Notes: generated from the letters alone by a model not told the origin. A DNA stretch of 64,000 nucleotides from Actinacidiphila oryziradicis (GCF_005047355.1 NZ_SUMC01000014.1:60503-124502); one strand, 5' to 3'. Shown: positions 15,833 through 25,163, counted from the stretch's first letter. Translations and numbers: made by a program.

Positions 15833-16888
15833 TCAGCCTGGTCCGGCCAGGGTGTACAGCACGGGGCTGCCGCTCCCCGGGTGGTGCGGGGCCAGCTGCC
15901 CGCGCTCGACCAGCAGGACCAGGTGGGCGAGGGTTTCGCCCAGCGCAGAGCGTCGGAGCGTGTCCTGGATGGAGTCCCAGCCCCGGGACCAGGTGAGCCG
16001 CTCCGTCACCTGCCAGGCGGTCGTGGGGCCCAGAGCCCCGATCACGGCGAGGATCTCCGCCAGGCGGTCCTCGTGGTGGGCGCGCAGGGCCCCGGTCCGG
16101 GAGGCCAGGCCGTGGAAGCGGTATTCGTGGGCGGGCAGCGCCTCGGCCGAGTCATAGCTCGCCGTGCGCTCCAGCGAGGCCAGATAGGTGCCCAGCGGGG
16201 GCGCGGGACTGTTCGGGTGCAGGCTGATGTTCGGGCTGATGCGCGGCAGTACGTGGTCGCCGGTGAGCAGGACGTCCTCGTCCTGCTCGTACAGGCACAG
16301 ATGGCCGGGAGTGTGGCCGGGAGTCCACACCGCGGTCAGCCGCCGGCCGGGCAGTGGGACGGCGTCGCCGTCCTCCAGTAGTACGTCCGGCTCGGGCATA
16401 CCCATGAGCAGGGCCACGATCCCGGCCTTCCAGCCGAGCTCCGCCACCACCCCGGCCGGCACACCCGCCTCCGCCAGCCAGACCCCGTCGGCGTCGGTGT
16501 CGGGGGCGGCGCGCCAAGCGCGCGCGGGGAGCGAGTCACGCTCGGCCGGGTGCATGGCCACCCAGGCCCCCGATGCGTCGCGCAGACGTGCCGTCAGGCC
16601 GTGATGGTCGGGGTGTACGTGTGTGACCACGATCCCGGTGACATCCGCCGGGGTGACGGCCGCCGACTTCAGCCCCTCCTCCAGCGCGCGCCATCCGGCG
16701 TCGCTGTCCCATCCCGGATCGACGACCACCAGGCCGGTGCTGCCTGTCAGCAGGTGGCACAGGGTGTAGCGCAACGGGTTGTCCGGGATGGGCACCGGGA
16801 TGGACCACAGACCCGGCCGCACCTCTTCGACCGGCGGTTCCGTACGGGCCTGCCAAGCTTCCCACTGCGCCATTCCGGTCACCCGCAC
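15833..16888 (-). CDS. Metallo-beta-lactamase-fold hydrolase
   Basis: 351 aa (GTG at 16888; an in-frame ATG at 16873 is an alternative). The dinuclear metal site motif THVHPDHHGL is at about residue 88-97, preceded by VVVDPGWDSDAGW; further ligands are in HTPGHLCLYEQDEDVLLTGDHVLP. The C-terminal ~80 aa (YRFHGLASRTGALRAHHEDRLAEILAVIG and a winged-helix-like tail) match the glyoxalase-II-like/LACTB2-like hydrolases with a small C-terminal domain. The substrate is unknown; thioesters or lactones are typical. Confidence 0.88.
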   Translation of the reverse strand: MRVTGMAQWEAWQARTEPPVEEVRPGLWSIPVPIPDNPLRYTLCHLLTGSTGLVVVDPGWDSDAGWRALEEGLKSAAVTPADVTGIVVTHVHPDHHGLTARLRDASGAWVAMHPAERDSLPARAWRAAPDTDADGVWLAEAGVPAGVVAELGWKAGIVALLMGMPEPDVLLEDGDAVPLPGRRLTAVWTPGHTPGHLCLYEQDEDVLLTGDHVLPRISPNISLHPNSPAPPLGTYLASLERTASYDSAEALPAHEYRFHGLASRTGALRAHHEDRLAEILAVIGALGPTTAWQVTERLTWSRGWDSIQDTLRRSALGETLAHLVLLVERGQLAPHHPGSGSPVLYTLAGPG

Positions 16889-17174
16889 GGGCGCCCCTCT
16901 CCGCTTGCTCGCCCTGCCTGTGCCGCGAGATGACTTACCTATCGATCGCTAAAACACTACGAGGTGACTGATCGGCAGGTCAATGCCTGCCCAGGTGACG
17001 ACGGACACTAAGCTCTCCTGAGGATCATGAGCTGCCGCCGACATCCGCCTTGGTTCGATTTCAGCCGCCTCTCAGGTTTCTCGCACAAACCTCTCAGACT
17101 CCCCCGCGACAGTCGGTAGGGCGGAACCGCCGAGCTGTCGGCCCGCTCGCACCACCGACGGGAGGCCGCACCGC

Positions 17175-17978
17175 ATGAAGGGTCACCAGCAGCGCAGGCG
17201 GCGCGGCTTCTCCAGAGCCGCCGCACTGATCCTGGCCTGTCTGCTCATCACGATCGCCAATACGGGCAGCGGCGGCGCCACCTCCGCAGCGGCAGGCGAC
17301 GGGGGAACCCTCCCCGGCATCTCGCACTCCGTGCTCACGACGCAGCGCAGCACCGCCAGGGTCGGTGCCCTCTTCCGGTCCGGCCTTTCCGGCGGGCACC
17401 ACTGCACCGCCGGCGTGGTGCGGAGCTCCGGAAGAGACCTGCTCGTGACGGCTGCGCACTGTCTCAGCGGCAGCACCGCGAACGCCCGCTTCGTACCGGG
17501 CTACCTCAACGGCGCGGCCCCCTACGGCACATGGACCATCAAGAAGGTGATCGTCAGCCCGAAATGGACCAGCGACTCGGACGAGAACCTCGACGTTGCC
17601 TTCGCGATCGTCCAGCCGCTGGGCGGCCGCCACGTCCAGGATGTGGTCGGCGGCTACAAACTCGGCATCGGCAAGAGCTCTACCAGTACCGTCCGGCTCA
17701 CCGGCTATCCGTCGTCCGCCGAGGCCCCCCTCACCTGCACCAATCGCATCGCCCCCTACACCGCCCACCAACTGCGCATCGCCTGCACCGCCTTCACCGG
17801 CGGCACGAGCGGCAGCCCCTGGGTCACCGGCCTGGACCCCGGCACCGGCGCCGGCACCGTGATCGGCGTCATCGGCGGATACCAGCAGGGCGGAGACACT
17901 CCCGACGTCTCCTACAGCCCCTCCTTCGGCAGGGAGGTCGCGGCCCTGTACCAACAGGCCGTCAACGCGGGCGGTTAA
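17175..17978 (+). CDS. Secreted trypsin-like serine peptidase (S1 family)
   Basis: 267 aa. The start has RRRR followed by a hydrophobic segment (residues ~14-30), a secretion signal. The catalytic triad is visible: His95 in LLVTAAHCLSG, Asp140 in SDENLDVAF, and Ser212 in FTGGTSGSPWV. The His-Cys segment and CTNRIAPYTAHQLRIAC suggest two disulfides (Cys77-Cys96 and Cys188-Cys204). It resembles the streptogrisin-unrelated V8/trypsin-like exported proteases common in Streptomyces. It is monocistronic, with no visible propeptide of streptogrisin type. Confidence 0.88.
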   Translation: MKGHQQRRRRGFSRAAALILACLLITIANTGSGGATSAAAGDGGTLPGISHSVLTTQRSTARVGALFRSGLSGGHHCTAGVVRSSGRDLLVTAAHCLSGSTANARFVPGYLNGAAPYGTWTIKKVIVSPKWTSDSDENLDVAFAIVQPLGGRHVQDVVGGYKLGIGKSSTSTVRLTGYPSSAEAPLTCTNRIAPYTAHQLRIACTAFTGGTSGSPWVTGLDPGTGAGTVIGVIGGYQQGGDTPDVSYSPSFGREVAALYQQAVNAGG

Positions 17979-18048
17979 CCGAGGCGCGGTCACGATAGGT
18001 TGATCGATATCAACTCTGTGACACAAAGCGCAGCAGGAGAGGTATCCC

Positions 18049-18864
18049 ATGAAAAGTGACCCGTCCGTCTCCGGCCCGGAGACGTCGTCCGAGATAGACA
18101 CCACCGTGCCGCACTCCGCCCGGATCTGGAACTACTGGTTGGGCGGTAAGGACAACTATCCCGTCGACCGCCAGGCCGGCGACCTGTACCGGGAGGTCGC
18201 CCCGAGCGTCGTCGACATGGCGCGCGCTTCCCGGGTGTTCCTGACCCGCGCCGTGCGCCATCTGGCCGGCGAGGAGGGGGTGCGCCAGTTCTTAGACATA
18301 GGCACCGGGCTGCCCACCGTCGACAACACCCACGAGGTCGCCCAGCGGACGGCTCCGGGTGCGCGCATCGTCTATGTCGACAACGATCCCCTCGTGCTGG
18401 CGCACGCCCGCGCCCTGCTCACCAGCACCCCCGAGGGCGCCACCGACTACGTCGACGCCGACCTGCACGACCCGGACACGATCCTGGCCGAGGCGGCGAA
18501 GACCCTGGACTTCGGCGAGCCGGTGGCCCTCATGCTGATGGGCATCCTCGGCCACATCCAGGACTACGACGAGGCGCGGGTGATCGTGCGCCGGCTGCTG
18601 GACGCCCTGCCCTCCGGCAGCTACCTGGTGCATTACGACGGCATCGACACCGACGAGCAGCTGAAAACGGCCCAGCAGGGTTACGACGACACGGGCGCGA
18701 TCCCGTACGTCCTGCGCAGCCTCGATCAGATCACCCGCTACTTCGACGGCCTGGAGCTGCTGGAGCCCGGCATCGTGTCCTGCCCCCTGTGGCGTCCCGA
18801 AGCCATGCCCTTCGGCGAACCGAAACCGACGAACGTTCACGGTGGCGTCGGTCGCAAAGGGTAA
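18049..18864 (+). CDS. SAM-dependent methyltransferase, DUF574/PF04672 family
   Basis: 271 aa. The N-terminal family signature is PHSARIWNYWLGGKDNYPVDR. The SAM-binding loop is FLDIGTGLPTVDNTHEVAQ (around residue 83-101), with acidic IVYVDNDPLVLAHARALL after it. This family is abundant in Streptomyces; members methylate unknown small molecules, and a few act in secondary metabolism. AGGAGAGG lies 6-7 nt before the ATG. Neighbours give no clue to its substrate. Confidence 0.9.
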   Translation: MKSDPSVSGPETSSEIDTTVPHSARIWNYWLGGKDNYPVDRQAGDLYREVAPSVVDMARASRVFLTRAVRHLAGEEGVRQFLDIGTGLPTVDNTHEVAQRTAPGARIVYVDNDPLVLAHARALLTSTPEGATDYVDADLHDPDTILAEAAKTLDFGEPVALMLMGILGHIQDYDEARVIVRRLLDALPSGSYLVHYDGIDTDEQLKTAQQGYDDTGAIPYVLRSLDQITRYFDGLELLEPGIVSCPLWRPEAMPFGEPKPTNVHGGVGRKG

Positions 18865-18929
18865 CGCTCCGACGGCACGGCGGCTGCCCCGACGCCCGTC
18901 GGGGCAGCCGGCAATCCGCTACCGGCACA

Positions 18930-19364
18930 ATGGAGGACATGTCCCGACGCAGCTCACGCCCGCAGCGGCCCCCCGTCTCCGCCTCGTCCTGCCCGTGCGG
19001 GCTGCCCGCGGCGTATGACGACTGCTGCGGGCGTCTGCATGCCGGACAGGCCGCCGCCCCCAGTGCCGAGTTGCTGATGCGCTCGCGCTTCAGCGCGTTC
19101 GTCGTCCAGGACGAGGGGTATCTGCTGCGGACCTGGCATCCCGGCACCCGGCCGCGTCGCGTCGAATTCGACACCGGGCTGCGGTGGCTGGGCCTGGACA
19201 TCCTGGATGTCACCGAAGGCAGCGCCTTCCACACCACGGGCACCGTCACCTTCCGTGCCCGCTACAGCCACCGGCGGAGCGCGGGCGAACTCCACGAGCA
19301 CAGCCGGTTCGTCCGGCACGAAGGCGCCTGGGTCTACGTGGAGGCGCTCCCCACGCCGCAGTGA
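18930..19364 (+). CDS. YchJ-like (UPF0225) protein with SEC-C-type cysteine motif
   Basis: 144 aa from ATG 18930; a second in-frame ATG at 18939 has GGAGG only 2 nt upstream, so the start is ambiguous. The N-terminus carries CPCGLPAAYDDCCGRLH, the C-x-C...CC zinc-binding SEC-C motif, followed by the NTF2-like YchJ core (SAELLMRSRFSAFVVQDEGYLL, TWHPGTRP). The biochemical role of YchJ is not known. The last 31 nt overlap the 3' end of the convergent GT39 gene. Confidence 0.88.
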   Translation: MEDMSRRSSRPQRPPVSASSCPCGLPAAYDDCCGRLHAGQAAAPSAELLMRSRFSAFVVQDEGYLLRTWHPGTRPRRVEFDTGLRWLGLDILDVTEGSAFHTTGTVTFRARYSHRRSAGELHEHSRFVRHEGAWVYVEALPTPQ

Positions 19365-21358
19365 TAAAGCGCCTGCGAGGCCGCACCACTGTGGCGGACG
19401 TCCGTGACGACCGCGCAATGGGACTGGACCCAGCGCAGGACGGGAGCGGTCGGAGACTGCGCCCAGCGGCTCGCGACCAGTTCCGAGCCGCGGATGATGA
19501 CGTAGTGCAGCTCGCCGGAGCCGATCAGGTGACGGAACTGGCCCAGCGTGGGGAACGGTACCTGGCCGGTGAAACCGCCCATGGGGAGTATGGAAGCGTT
19601 GGCCGAGAGGATGTAGGCCGCGGCGTCGTTCCAACTGGGCACCGCTGCGAGGTACTTGGCTCCGCCCCGGTGCGCCTCGAGGTATGTCAGCATTTGCCGC
19701 TGCGATGAGGTGAGCCGGGCGGATCCGCGTTCCACCCTGCTGGTGGGGCCGACCCTGCCCATGCTGCCGATCGTGTTGTAGCGCGGGGAAAGCGCCGAGG
19801 CCGACCAGGCGGCCGGCACGAGGAGGATCGACAGGAGGCCGACGACAAGACCGGCCGCGACGATCCGCGGCCGGTGGGGCACGCTCGGCCGCCGGGCCGC
19901 ACCGAGCGCTGCCAGCGCGAGGACGCAGAGCGCGATGGCGGTGGGGGCCAGCCAGGGCAGGAAACGAGGATAGTCCAAGGTCAGGAGCGCGCTCCAGCTG
20001 ACGTTCACAAGGGTCACCGCCGGCAGCACCCAGGCTCGTCGGCCACCGGACCGGCAGGCCTGCCAGCACCGCGCGAGCCCGGCCCCGCTCAGCGCGCACA
20101 GCGCCACCGCGACGACACCCATGTAGTACGTGTGACCCGTCACACTGCCGAAGCTGAAAGCGGTGAAGAAAGTGGCGAGCCACACCCCCCACATGAGGTA
20201 GCCCGCGAACACCCGGTCCGTGCGGGCCGCACGGCGCCGCCATGCGACGGCGAGGCCCCAGACAAGCCCTAGCGCGGCCAGCGGGTACAGCCATCCTGTC
20301 TGCGAGGCGAGCCCCGGGCTGAACATCTTCAGCACGCTGTTGCCCATCGCGGGGTGGCTGGTGTGGGCCGCGGTCTGTGCGCTGCCCTGGACAGCGCTGA
20401 TGCTGCCCGTTTTGGCCGCGTCGACACCGACCGTGCCGAACCGGTTCAGGAAGTTGTAGCCAACGACCATGCTGAGGGCCGAGTTGTTGGTGGTGCCGTC
20501 GATGTAGGGGCGGTCCTGGGCGGGTGTCACGGCGGCGACCGCGATCCAGGACAGCGATACCGTGAGGGTCACCACGCCTGCCAGCGCGACATGGCCGAGC
20601 CTGCGGCGCAGGGTGGTGGGCGAGGCGACCAGGTAGGTCACGCCCAGCGCCGGCAGCACCGCCCAGGCCTCCACCATCTTGCACTGGAAGGCCACCCCCA
20701 CCCAGACTGCCGCCAGCAGCAGCGTGCGCAGCCGGGCCCGCTCGACGGCCCGCTGGGTGGCCTCAGCGGCGAGGAGCAGCAGAAGTACGAACGGCGCGTC
20801 CTCCACGATGGAACGCCCGAGCCCCACGGTCACGGGGGTGAGCGTCAGGAATGCCGCTGCCAGCAGCCCGGGGACCACGCCTGCCCAGCGGCGTACCAGC
20901 AGGTGGAGAAGGAGTACGCAGCCGATGCCCTCGATCCCTTGAGGCAGTACCAACGACCACCCATGGAAGCCGAACAGCATGGCCGAGACGGCCTGCGGCC
21001 ACATGAAGCCGGGCAGCTTGTCGAGGGTGATGGAGTTTCCCGGGTCGAACGAGCCGTAGAAGAACGCGACCGGGTTGTCGGTCATACTGCGTACCGCGCT
21101 CGCGTAGAACACATGATAAATGCTTTGGTCGATGCCCCATGTAAAGAGCACGGCGGCGGTCGCCGCTATGAGCAGCAGCACCGGAAGTTCGTACCTCGGC
21201 TGCGTTGTCCGGGGTTTCCAAGGTTTCGGGGACTGTCCCCCACCGCCATCCGCGGGTCGCGGAAGAGCAGCTGCCGCCGCGCCGCGCGGAAGTGGCTTCG
21301 CGCCGGTCGCTCCAGCAGTCCCGGTGCTCGCCGGGCGGCCCTGAGTGGGGGTGTACAT
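19334..21358 (-). CDS. ArnT-like glycosyltransferase family 39 membrane protein
   Basis: 674 aa. After a low-complexity cytoplasmic N-terminus (~55 aa) there are about 12 transmembrane helices. The first periplasmic loop holds FYGSFDPGNSITLDKLPG and the acidic residues expected for GT-C catalysis; later VGLGRSIVEDAPFVLLLLLA fits the second acidic motif. The ~100-aa C-terminus (AKYLAAVPSWNDAAAYILSA) is extracytoplasmic. The family moves sugars from polyprenyl phosphates onto envelope lipids or proteins. Its 3' end overlaps the YchJ gene by 31 nt in the convergent direction. Confidence 0.85.
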   Translation of the reverse strand: MYTPTQGRPASTGTAGATGAKPLPRGAAAAALPRPADGGGGQSPKPWKPRTTQPRYELPVLLLIAATAAVLFTWGIDQSIYHVFYASAVRSMTDNPVAFFYGSFDPGNSITLDKLPGFMWPQAVSAMLFGFHGWSLVLPQGIEGIGCVLLLHLLVRRWAGVVPGLLAAAFLTLTPVTVGLGRSIVEDAPFVLLLLLAAEATQRAVERARLRTLLLAAVWVGVAFQCKMVEAWAVLPALGVTYLVASPTTLRRRLGHVALAGVVTLTVSLSWIAVAAVTPAQDRPYIDGTTNNSALSMVVGYNFLNRFGTVGVDAAKTGSISAVQGSAQTAAHTSHPAMGNSVLKMFSPGLASQTGWLYPLAALGLVWGLAVAWRRRAARTDRVFAGYLMWGVWLATFFTAFSFGSVTGHTYYMGVVAVALCALSGAGLARCWQACRSGGRRAWVLPAVTLVNVSWSALLTLDYPRFLPWLAPTAIALCVLALAALGAARRPSVPHRPRIVAAGLVVGLLSILLVPAAWSASALSPRYNTIGSMGRVGPTSRVERGSARLTSSQRQMLTYLEAHRGGAKYLAAVPSWNDAAAYILSANASILPMGGFTGQVPFPTLGQFRHLIGSGELHYVIIRGSELVASRWAQSPTAPVLRWVQSHCAVVTDVRHSGAASQALYHCGVGSAST

Positions 21359-21584
21359 GGGATCGGCCTTTCAATTCCCGCGCATTTCCTTCGCAGGCGC
21401 GTGGTGCAGGTGCAAGGTGCGTCCATGGTCGTGCCAAGAATGCGACGGCAAACCTGTACACAACCTGAGCACGTGGCACCGGCCTCCACGAAGTAAGCGC
21501 AGGGCAAATCCCGATCAATACTTGATCCGTAAACGGGGTGTGCGCCGGACTCGCGGCATCGGCGCGGGCCCGGCGGCGGCATGC

Positions 21585-21722
21585 TCAGCGCAGACGGTCC
21601 TTGGCCTTGTAGTACGCGCCGGCGAACGGCAGGAACCAGGCGGTGCCGTTGTAGAAGGGGACCGGCACCTTCGGGAAGCCGAGGCCGCGCAGCGGGTCGG
21701 TCTCCGGGTGGCCGTCCATGAC
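21585..21722 (-). pseudogene. C-terminal remnant of an FAD-dependent oxidoreductase
   Basis: The minus frame ending at 21585 reads DGHPETDPLRGLGFPKVPVP and YNGTAWFLPFAGAYYKAKDR, resembling the C-terminal tail of DadA-related NAD(P)/FAD-dependent oxidoreductases of actinomycetes. Everything upstream of the fragment is replaced by an oppositely oriented IclR remnant. No function can remain. Confidence 0.45.
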
Positions 21723-22170
21723 CTCGGCCATGGCCCGGGACGCCGTCAATGAGACGATCCACCTGTCCGTCCCGCACTGCGTCGTCATGGTCGACCGGGT
21801 CGACTGCGACCAGACGGTGCGCACCTACCACCAGGTCGGCGACACCTCGCCACCGCGACCGGACATGTGGTGCCCGCCCACCTCCCGAGAGCGGACGTCG
21901 ACGCCGTCATCGACGGCGGGCTGGAGAGCTACGGCGACTCCGCCATCACCGACCCGCAGGAACTGCGGGCCGAGCTCCCCCGCGTACGGCAGGACTAAGA
22001 GGCCGCCCCACCTATTCGCGCGGCCTCTAATACGCGCTCAACCGCAACCAGGCCCTGCCGGACGTGTGCGCCATCTCCATGCCGGACTCCCGCTACGACG
22101 CCGGAAAGCTGGAGCAGTGGGGCCGGATGGTCGCCGACACCGCCACGGAGATCGCACCCGGCGCCTGGAG
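21718..22170 (+). pseudogene. IclR-family regulator remnant interrupted by a MITE-like element
   Basis: Frame 1 reads ARDAVNETIHLSVPHCVVMV and DRVDCDQTVRTYHQVGDTS, then the frame shifts near 21855 to TATGHVVPAHLPRADVDAVI and SYGDSAITDPQELRAELPR; after the 29-bp insert at 21999-22027 it resumes YALNRNQALPDVCAISMP. This is the effector-binding domain of an IclR regulator. The winged-helix N-terminal domain is missing. At least one frameshift plus the insert make it nonfunctional. Confidence 0.75.
21999..22027. mobile_element. Minimal copy E of dispersed inverted-end element (29 bp)
   Basis: GAGGCCG (21999-22005) and CGGCCTC (22021-22027) flank CCCCACCTATTCGCG. The right 22 bp equal the right end of copy B; the left is reduced to 7 bp. 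TAA lies directly outside both ends (21996-21998 and 22028-22030), again a TNA duplication. It lies inside the IclR remnant. Confidence 0.65.
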
Positions 22171-22200
22171 TGAGAGCGAGCGGGGGCGCTGGAGTCTCGG

Positions 22201-22513
22201 ATGGCGCTGGGCCTCGCGCGCCCCTGGCGGCCGGTCGTCGAACGGCTGAGCCGCAGCGTTCGTGCCTTCCGTCCGCAGGCGGTGGTCAGTGTCGGTTCCG
22301 AGGTCGCGGACATCGCACAGGGCGCCCGCTCCTTCCAGCAGGCGACGTGGCGACCAGTCCCGGCAGACGTTCCACCAGCGCCTGCGGAGCACCGAGCACC
22401 TGCTGGGCTGCGACTTGGAATCCGGGAAACAGCGTGCTCGGCTCCATGTGGCCGTCACGGCCCTGGACGTGCTGCGGCCTGCGGGTGGCGGTCCCTCCGC
22501 CTCCGCCGGGTAA
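22201..22513 (+). pseudogene. PucR-type regulator C-terminal remnant
   Basis: One frame reads VVERLSRSVRAFRPQAVVSV and EVADIAQGARSFQQA (middle GGDEF-like region); after a frame change near 22345 another reads RQTFHQRLRSTEHLLGCDLE and RARLHVAVTALDVLR before a stop at 22511-22513. The latter is the PucR C-terminal helix-turn-helix (RxxVxxRLxxxExLLGxDL). The remainder of the gene is missing. Confidence 0.65.
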
Positions 22514-22544
22514 CGGGCCGCGACCAGGGTCCTGGGGCCTGTCG

Positions 22545-23597
22545 TCACGGACTCACCGCCACGCCGAACGGGCTGGTGCCGACCGTGGTGGTTGCGACGA
22601 CCTTGAGGGTCTTGGGGTTGATGACCGCGAGCGTGCCCGCTCCCTGGTTCGTGACGTACACCGCGCCGGAGGTAACCGCCACGTTGAACGGGTCGGTGCC
22701 CGGGGGGCCCAAGGAAACGGTCGCGGAGACGCGGTGGCTGCGGGTGTCGACCACGGACACATTGCCCGGGCCGAGAACGGCGACGTAGGCCTTCGAGCCG
22801 TCGGGGGCCAGCGCCACGTCGAAGGGGCCCTCGCCGACCGGCACGGTCGCCACGACCGTGCGGCTCTTGATTCCCACGACCGACACCTTCGCTGCCGTCT
22901 CATCGGCGACGTAGGCCGATCCGCCGTCCGGGGTCACGGCGACGCCTACCGGCGAGTTGCCGGCCGGAAGGTCCCGGACGACCCGATGCGTACGGGTGTC
23001 GATGACGGACACGCTCCGAGACCCGGTGTTGGCGACATAGGCCGTGGCACCGTCGGGACTGACCGCCACGCTCACCGGAGAGACGCCGACCGGGACGGAC
23101 GCGGTGACATGGTTGGTCCGGGTGTCGAGCACCGAGACGCTGTTCGAACCGCCGTTGGCAACGTAGAGGGTCTTGCCGTCCGGGCTCAAGCGGACACCAG
23201 TGGGGCTTTTCCCGACCGGCACAGTCCCGACGATCTTGTTGGTCCGGGTGTCGAGCACCGAGACCGCGGCCGATCCGTTGTCGGCGATGTACGCGTGCCT
23301 GCCGTCCCGGGCGATTGCGATGCCCTCGGGGGCTTTGCCTGCCGGTACGGTCGCGACGACCTTGTTGGTCCGGCCATCGATCACGGAGACGGTGTTGTCG
23401 AGCTGGTTGGTGACATACACATGGCCGCCGGTAGCCGCGAGCGCGTTGGCGGAGGGCTCCGGGGACGACGCCTGGAGAAGCCACACGGCGAGCAGACCGG
23501 AGGCCGCCACGAGCCCGATGCCGGTCCACAGCAGTGGCCGGAAAACCTTGCTGCGCTGCCGGTCGGCGGCGGTTCGGGTTCGCCGGGGGAAATGCAT
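22545..23597 (-). CDS. Membrane-anchored YncE-like seven-bladed beta-propeller protein
   Basis: 350 aa from ATG 23597 with GGAGGCGAG directly upstream; a 7-codon extension lacks a site. Residues ~20-45 form one transmembrane/signal segment. The rest is built of about seven ~42-aa repeats, each with a VYVxNxxDNTVSVIDxxTxxVVATVPVGxxPxGVAVSPDG pattern, the YVTN/YncE beta-propeller. Such proteins bind DNA, metal or partners on the surface; no enzyme activity is implied. It is 85 bp downstream of the DyP peroxidase gene on the same strand and is likely co-transcribed. Confidence 0.9.
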   Translation of the reverse strand: MHFPRRTRTAADRQRSKVFRPLLWTGIGLVAASGLLAVWLLQASSPEPSANALAATGGHVYVTNQLDNTVSVIDGRTNKVVATVPAGKAPEGIAIARDGRHAYIADNGSAAVSVLDTRTNKIVGTVPVGKSPTGVRLSPDGKTLYVANGGSNSVSVLDTRTNHVTASVPVGVSPVSVAVSPDGATAYVANTGSRSVSVIDTRTHRVVRDLPAGNSPVGVAVTPDGGSAYVADETAAKVSVVGIKSRTVVATVPVGEGPFDVALAPDGSKAYVAVLGPGNVSVVDTRSHRVSATVSLGPPGTDPFNVAVTSGAVYVTNQGAGTLAVINPKTLKVVATTTVGTSPFGVAVSP

Positions 23598-23681
23598 CTC
23601 GCCTCCTGGGCACATCACGGAACGTCGAACGGTGGCCCGGGCCGGCTCTCGCCTCTCGCACGGCCGGCCCGGAATCAGCGG

Positions 23682-24980
23682 TCAGGTCAGCAGCCCGCGG
23701 GCGTAGTAGTCCTTGTCGTCGCGCACGCCCGGAAGGGCGAAGAAGTAGCCGCCGCCCCGCGGACTGATGTACGGCACCAGCGCCTCGGCCTCCAACCGGG
23801 TCTGCATGGCGACGTACGTGTTGAGCTCGCGCTGGAAGCAGCAGAACACGTGCCCCAGGTCCAGGCCGCCGTTGACGTCGGGGCTCCGCTCGTAGTCGTA
23901 GCTGCGACGCAGGATGGTGCTGGTCGCCGCGGTATCCGGGGTCTGCGGATTGGCGAGGCGGACATGGGAGTTCAGCGCGGTGATCAGGCCCTGAGGGTCG
24001 TTGGTGTAGATGGGATCGAGGGTGTCCGAGGCATCGTCGGACACGGCGTACATGGGGGCGCCGCTGATCTTGCGTCGCCCGAAGATCCGCTCCTGCTGGG
24101 CGACGGATACCTTCTGCCACGCTTCGAGGTAGAAGTGCACGACGCGCACCACCTGGTAGGTGCCGCCCGCCGCCCAGGCGGGCTCGGCGGTGTGCGGCTG
24201 CGCCCAGACCAGTTGGTCCATCTGGGAAGTGTTCGAGGTGTCCGGGTTGGTGATGCCGTCCTTGAAGCCGAACCAGTCCCGTGGAATACCTGTGGGACGC
24301 GGCGGATTGCGCTGGCAGTGGAAGCGCCAGCGCTCCTTCATCGCGCCCTTGGTGTGTTCCAGGATGTCGAGCAGCGTGTGCACCGTCGTGTCGCGGTGTC
24401 CGGCGCACACCTGTAGCAGCAGGTCGCCCTGGGACAGGGTGGAGTCGAGGTCGTCGTGTTGAAACGGCGTCATGGTCTTGAGCTGGGCAGGCTTGCGCGC
24501 ACGCAATCCGTAGCGGCTGTCGAAGAGGGACGCGCCGACGGCGACGGTGATGGTGAGATCGTCCGGCACGACCCCGGGTCCCAGGATGCCGTTGTCCGGT
24601 GGCGGTGCGTCCGGGGACGCCTTCGGCCCCGTCCCGCCGGCGGTGAGGAAGCGGGCCCGCGCGGTCAGCGTGCGGAACAGCGAGGTGAGTTCCGTACGGC
24701 CGGAGGCGGTCACGTCGTAGGAGGTGAACGCCCCGACCGACTGTGGAGCATCGGCGATGCCCGCCTGGTGGCGTCCGTGGAACGGGATCAGCTTCCCGCT
24801 CGCCTGCTTGCCGTTCGCCCCGTCGGCGAGGGCCGCGTTACCGTCCAGCAGGCTTCCACCCGCCGCCCCGACGACACCCGCGGCTGTGCCCTGAAGGAAT
24901 GACCGACGGGCGAAGAGACTGGCCGGACACCCATCGCCGCGCCACTGGTCTTCCTGGGCACGGAGCCTGTCGTCAGTCAT
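23682..24980 (-). CDS. Tat-exported dye-decolorizing (DyP/EfeB-type) heme peroxidase
   Basis: 432 aa from ATG 24980 (MTDDRLRAQ); the frame is open further but that part belongs to an unrelated flavoprotein remnant. Residues ~25-31 carry the twin-arginine motif ARRSFLQG followed by a hydrophobic stretch. The distal heme-pocket DyP motif appears as DWFGFKDGITNPD (Gly-x-x-Asp-Gly), with the Asp as proton acceptor; the FCCFQRELNTYVAMQTRLE segment and ARGLLT end are typical. The enzyme would oxidise phenolics, dyes or act in heme-iron handling outside the membrane. The YncE-like propeller follows in the same operon. Confidence 0.93.
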   Translation of the reverse strand: MTDDRLRAQEDQWRGDGCPASLFARRSFLQGTAAGVVGAAGGSLLDGNAALADGANGKQASGKLIPFHGRHQAGIADAPQSVGAFTSYDVTASGRTELTSLFRTLTARARFLTAGGTGPKASPDAPPPDNGILGPGVVPDDLTITVAVGASLFDSRYGLRARKPAQLKTMTPFQHDDLDSTLSQGDLLLQVCAGHRDTTVHTLLDILEHTKGAMKERWRFHCQRNPPRPTGIPRDWFGFKDGITNPDTSNTSQMDQLVWAQPHTAEPAWAAGGTYQVVRVVHFYLEAWQKVSVAQQERIFGRRKISGAPMYAVSDDASDTLDPIYTNDPQGLITALNSHVRLANPQTPDTAATSTILRRSYDYERSPDVNGGLDLGHVFCCFQRELNTYVAMQTRLEAEALVPYISPRGGGYFFALPGVRDDKDYYARGLLT

Positions 24981-25163
24981 GCCTTTCCCTCTCGGAAGGA
25001 GCACGGTGGAGCGAAGCGTCTTGGAATCCGGGCCGCGGCCGGCCGCAGACCCGTTGATTACCAACAGCGACATAGAACCACGGTGAGTGTTCAGCCGCAT
25101 CCTGGTCCCCAGTGCCTGGCGCAGCGGGTGCCGGGGGGCCGGCTCGGGAGCGGGTGTGCAGGT

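Noticed and set aside
22170-24416. A 748-codon plus-strand open frame opposite the propeller and peroxidase genes
   Set aside because: Its repeats mirror the propeller repeats on the other strand; both minus-strand genes have clear motifs and start sites.
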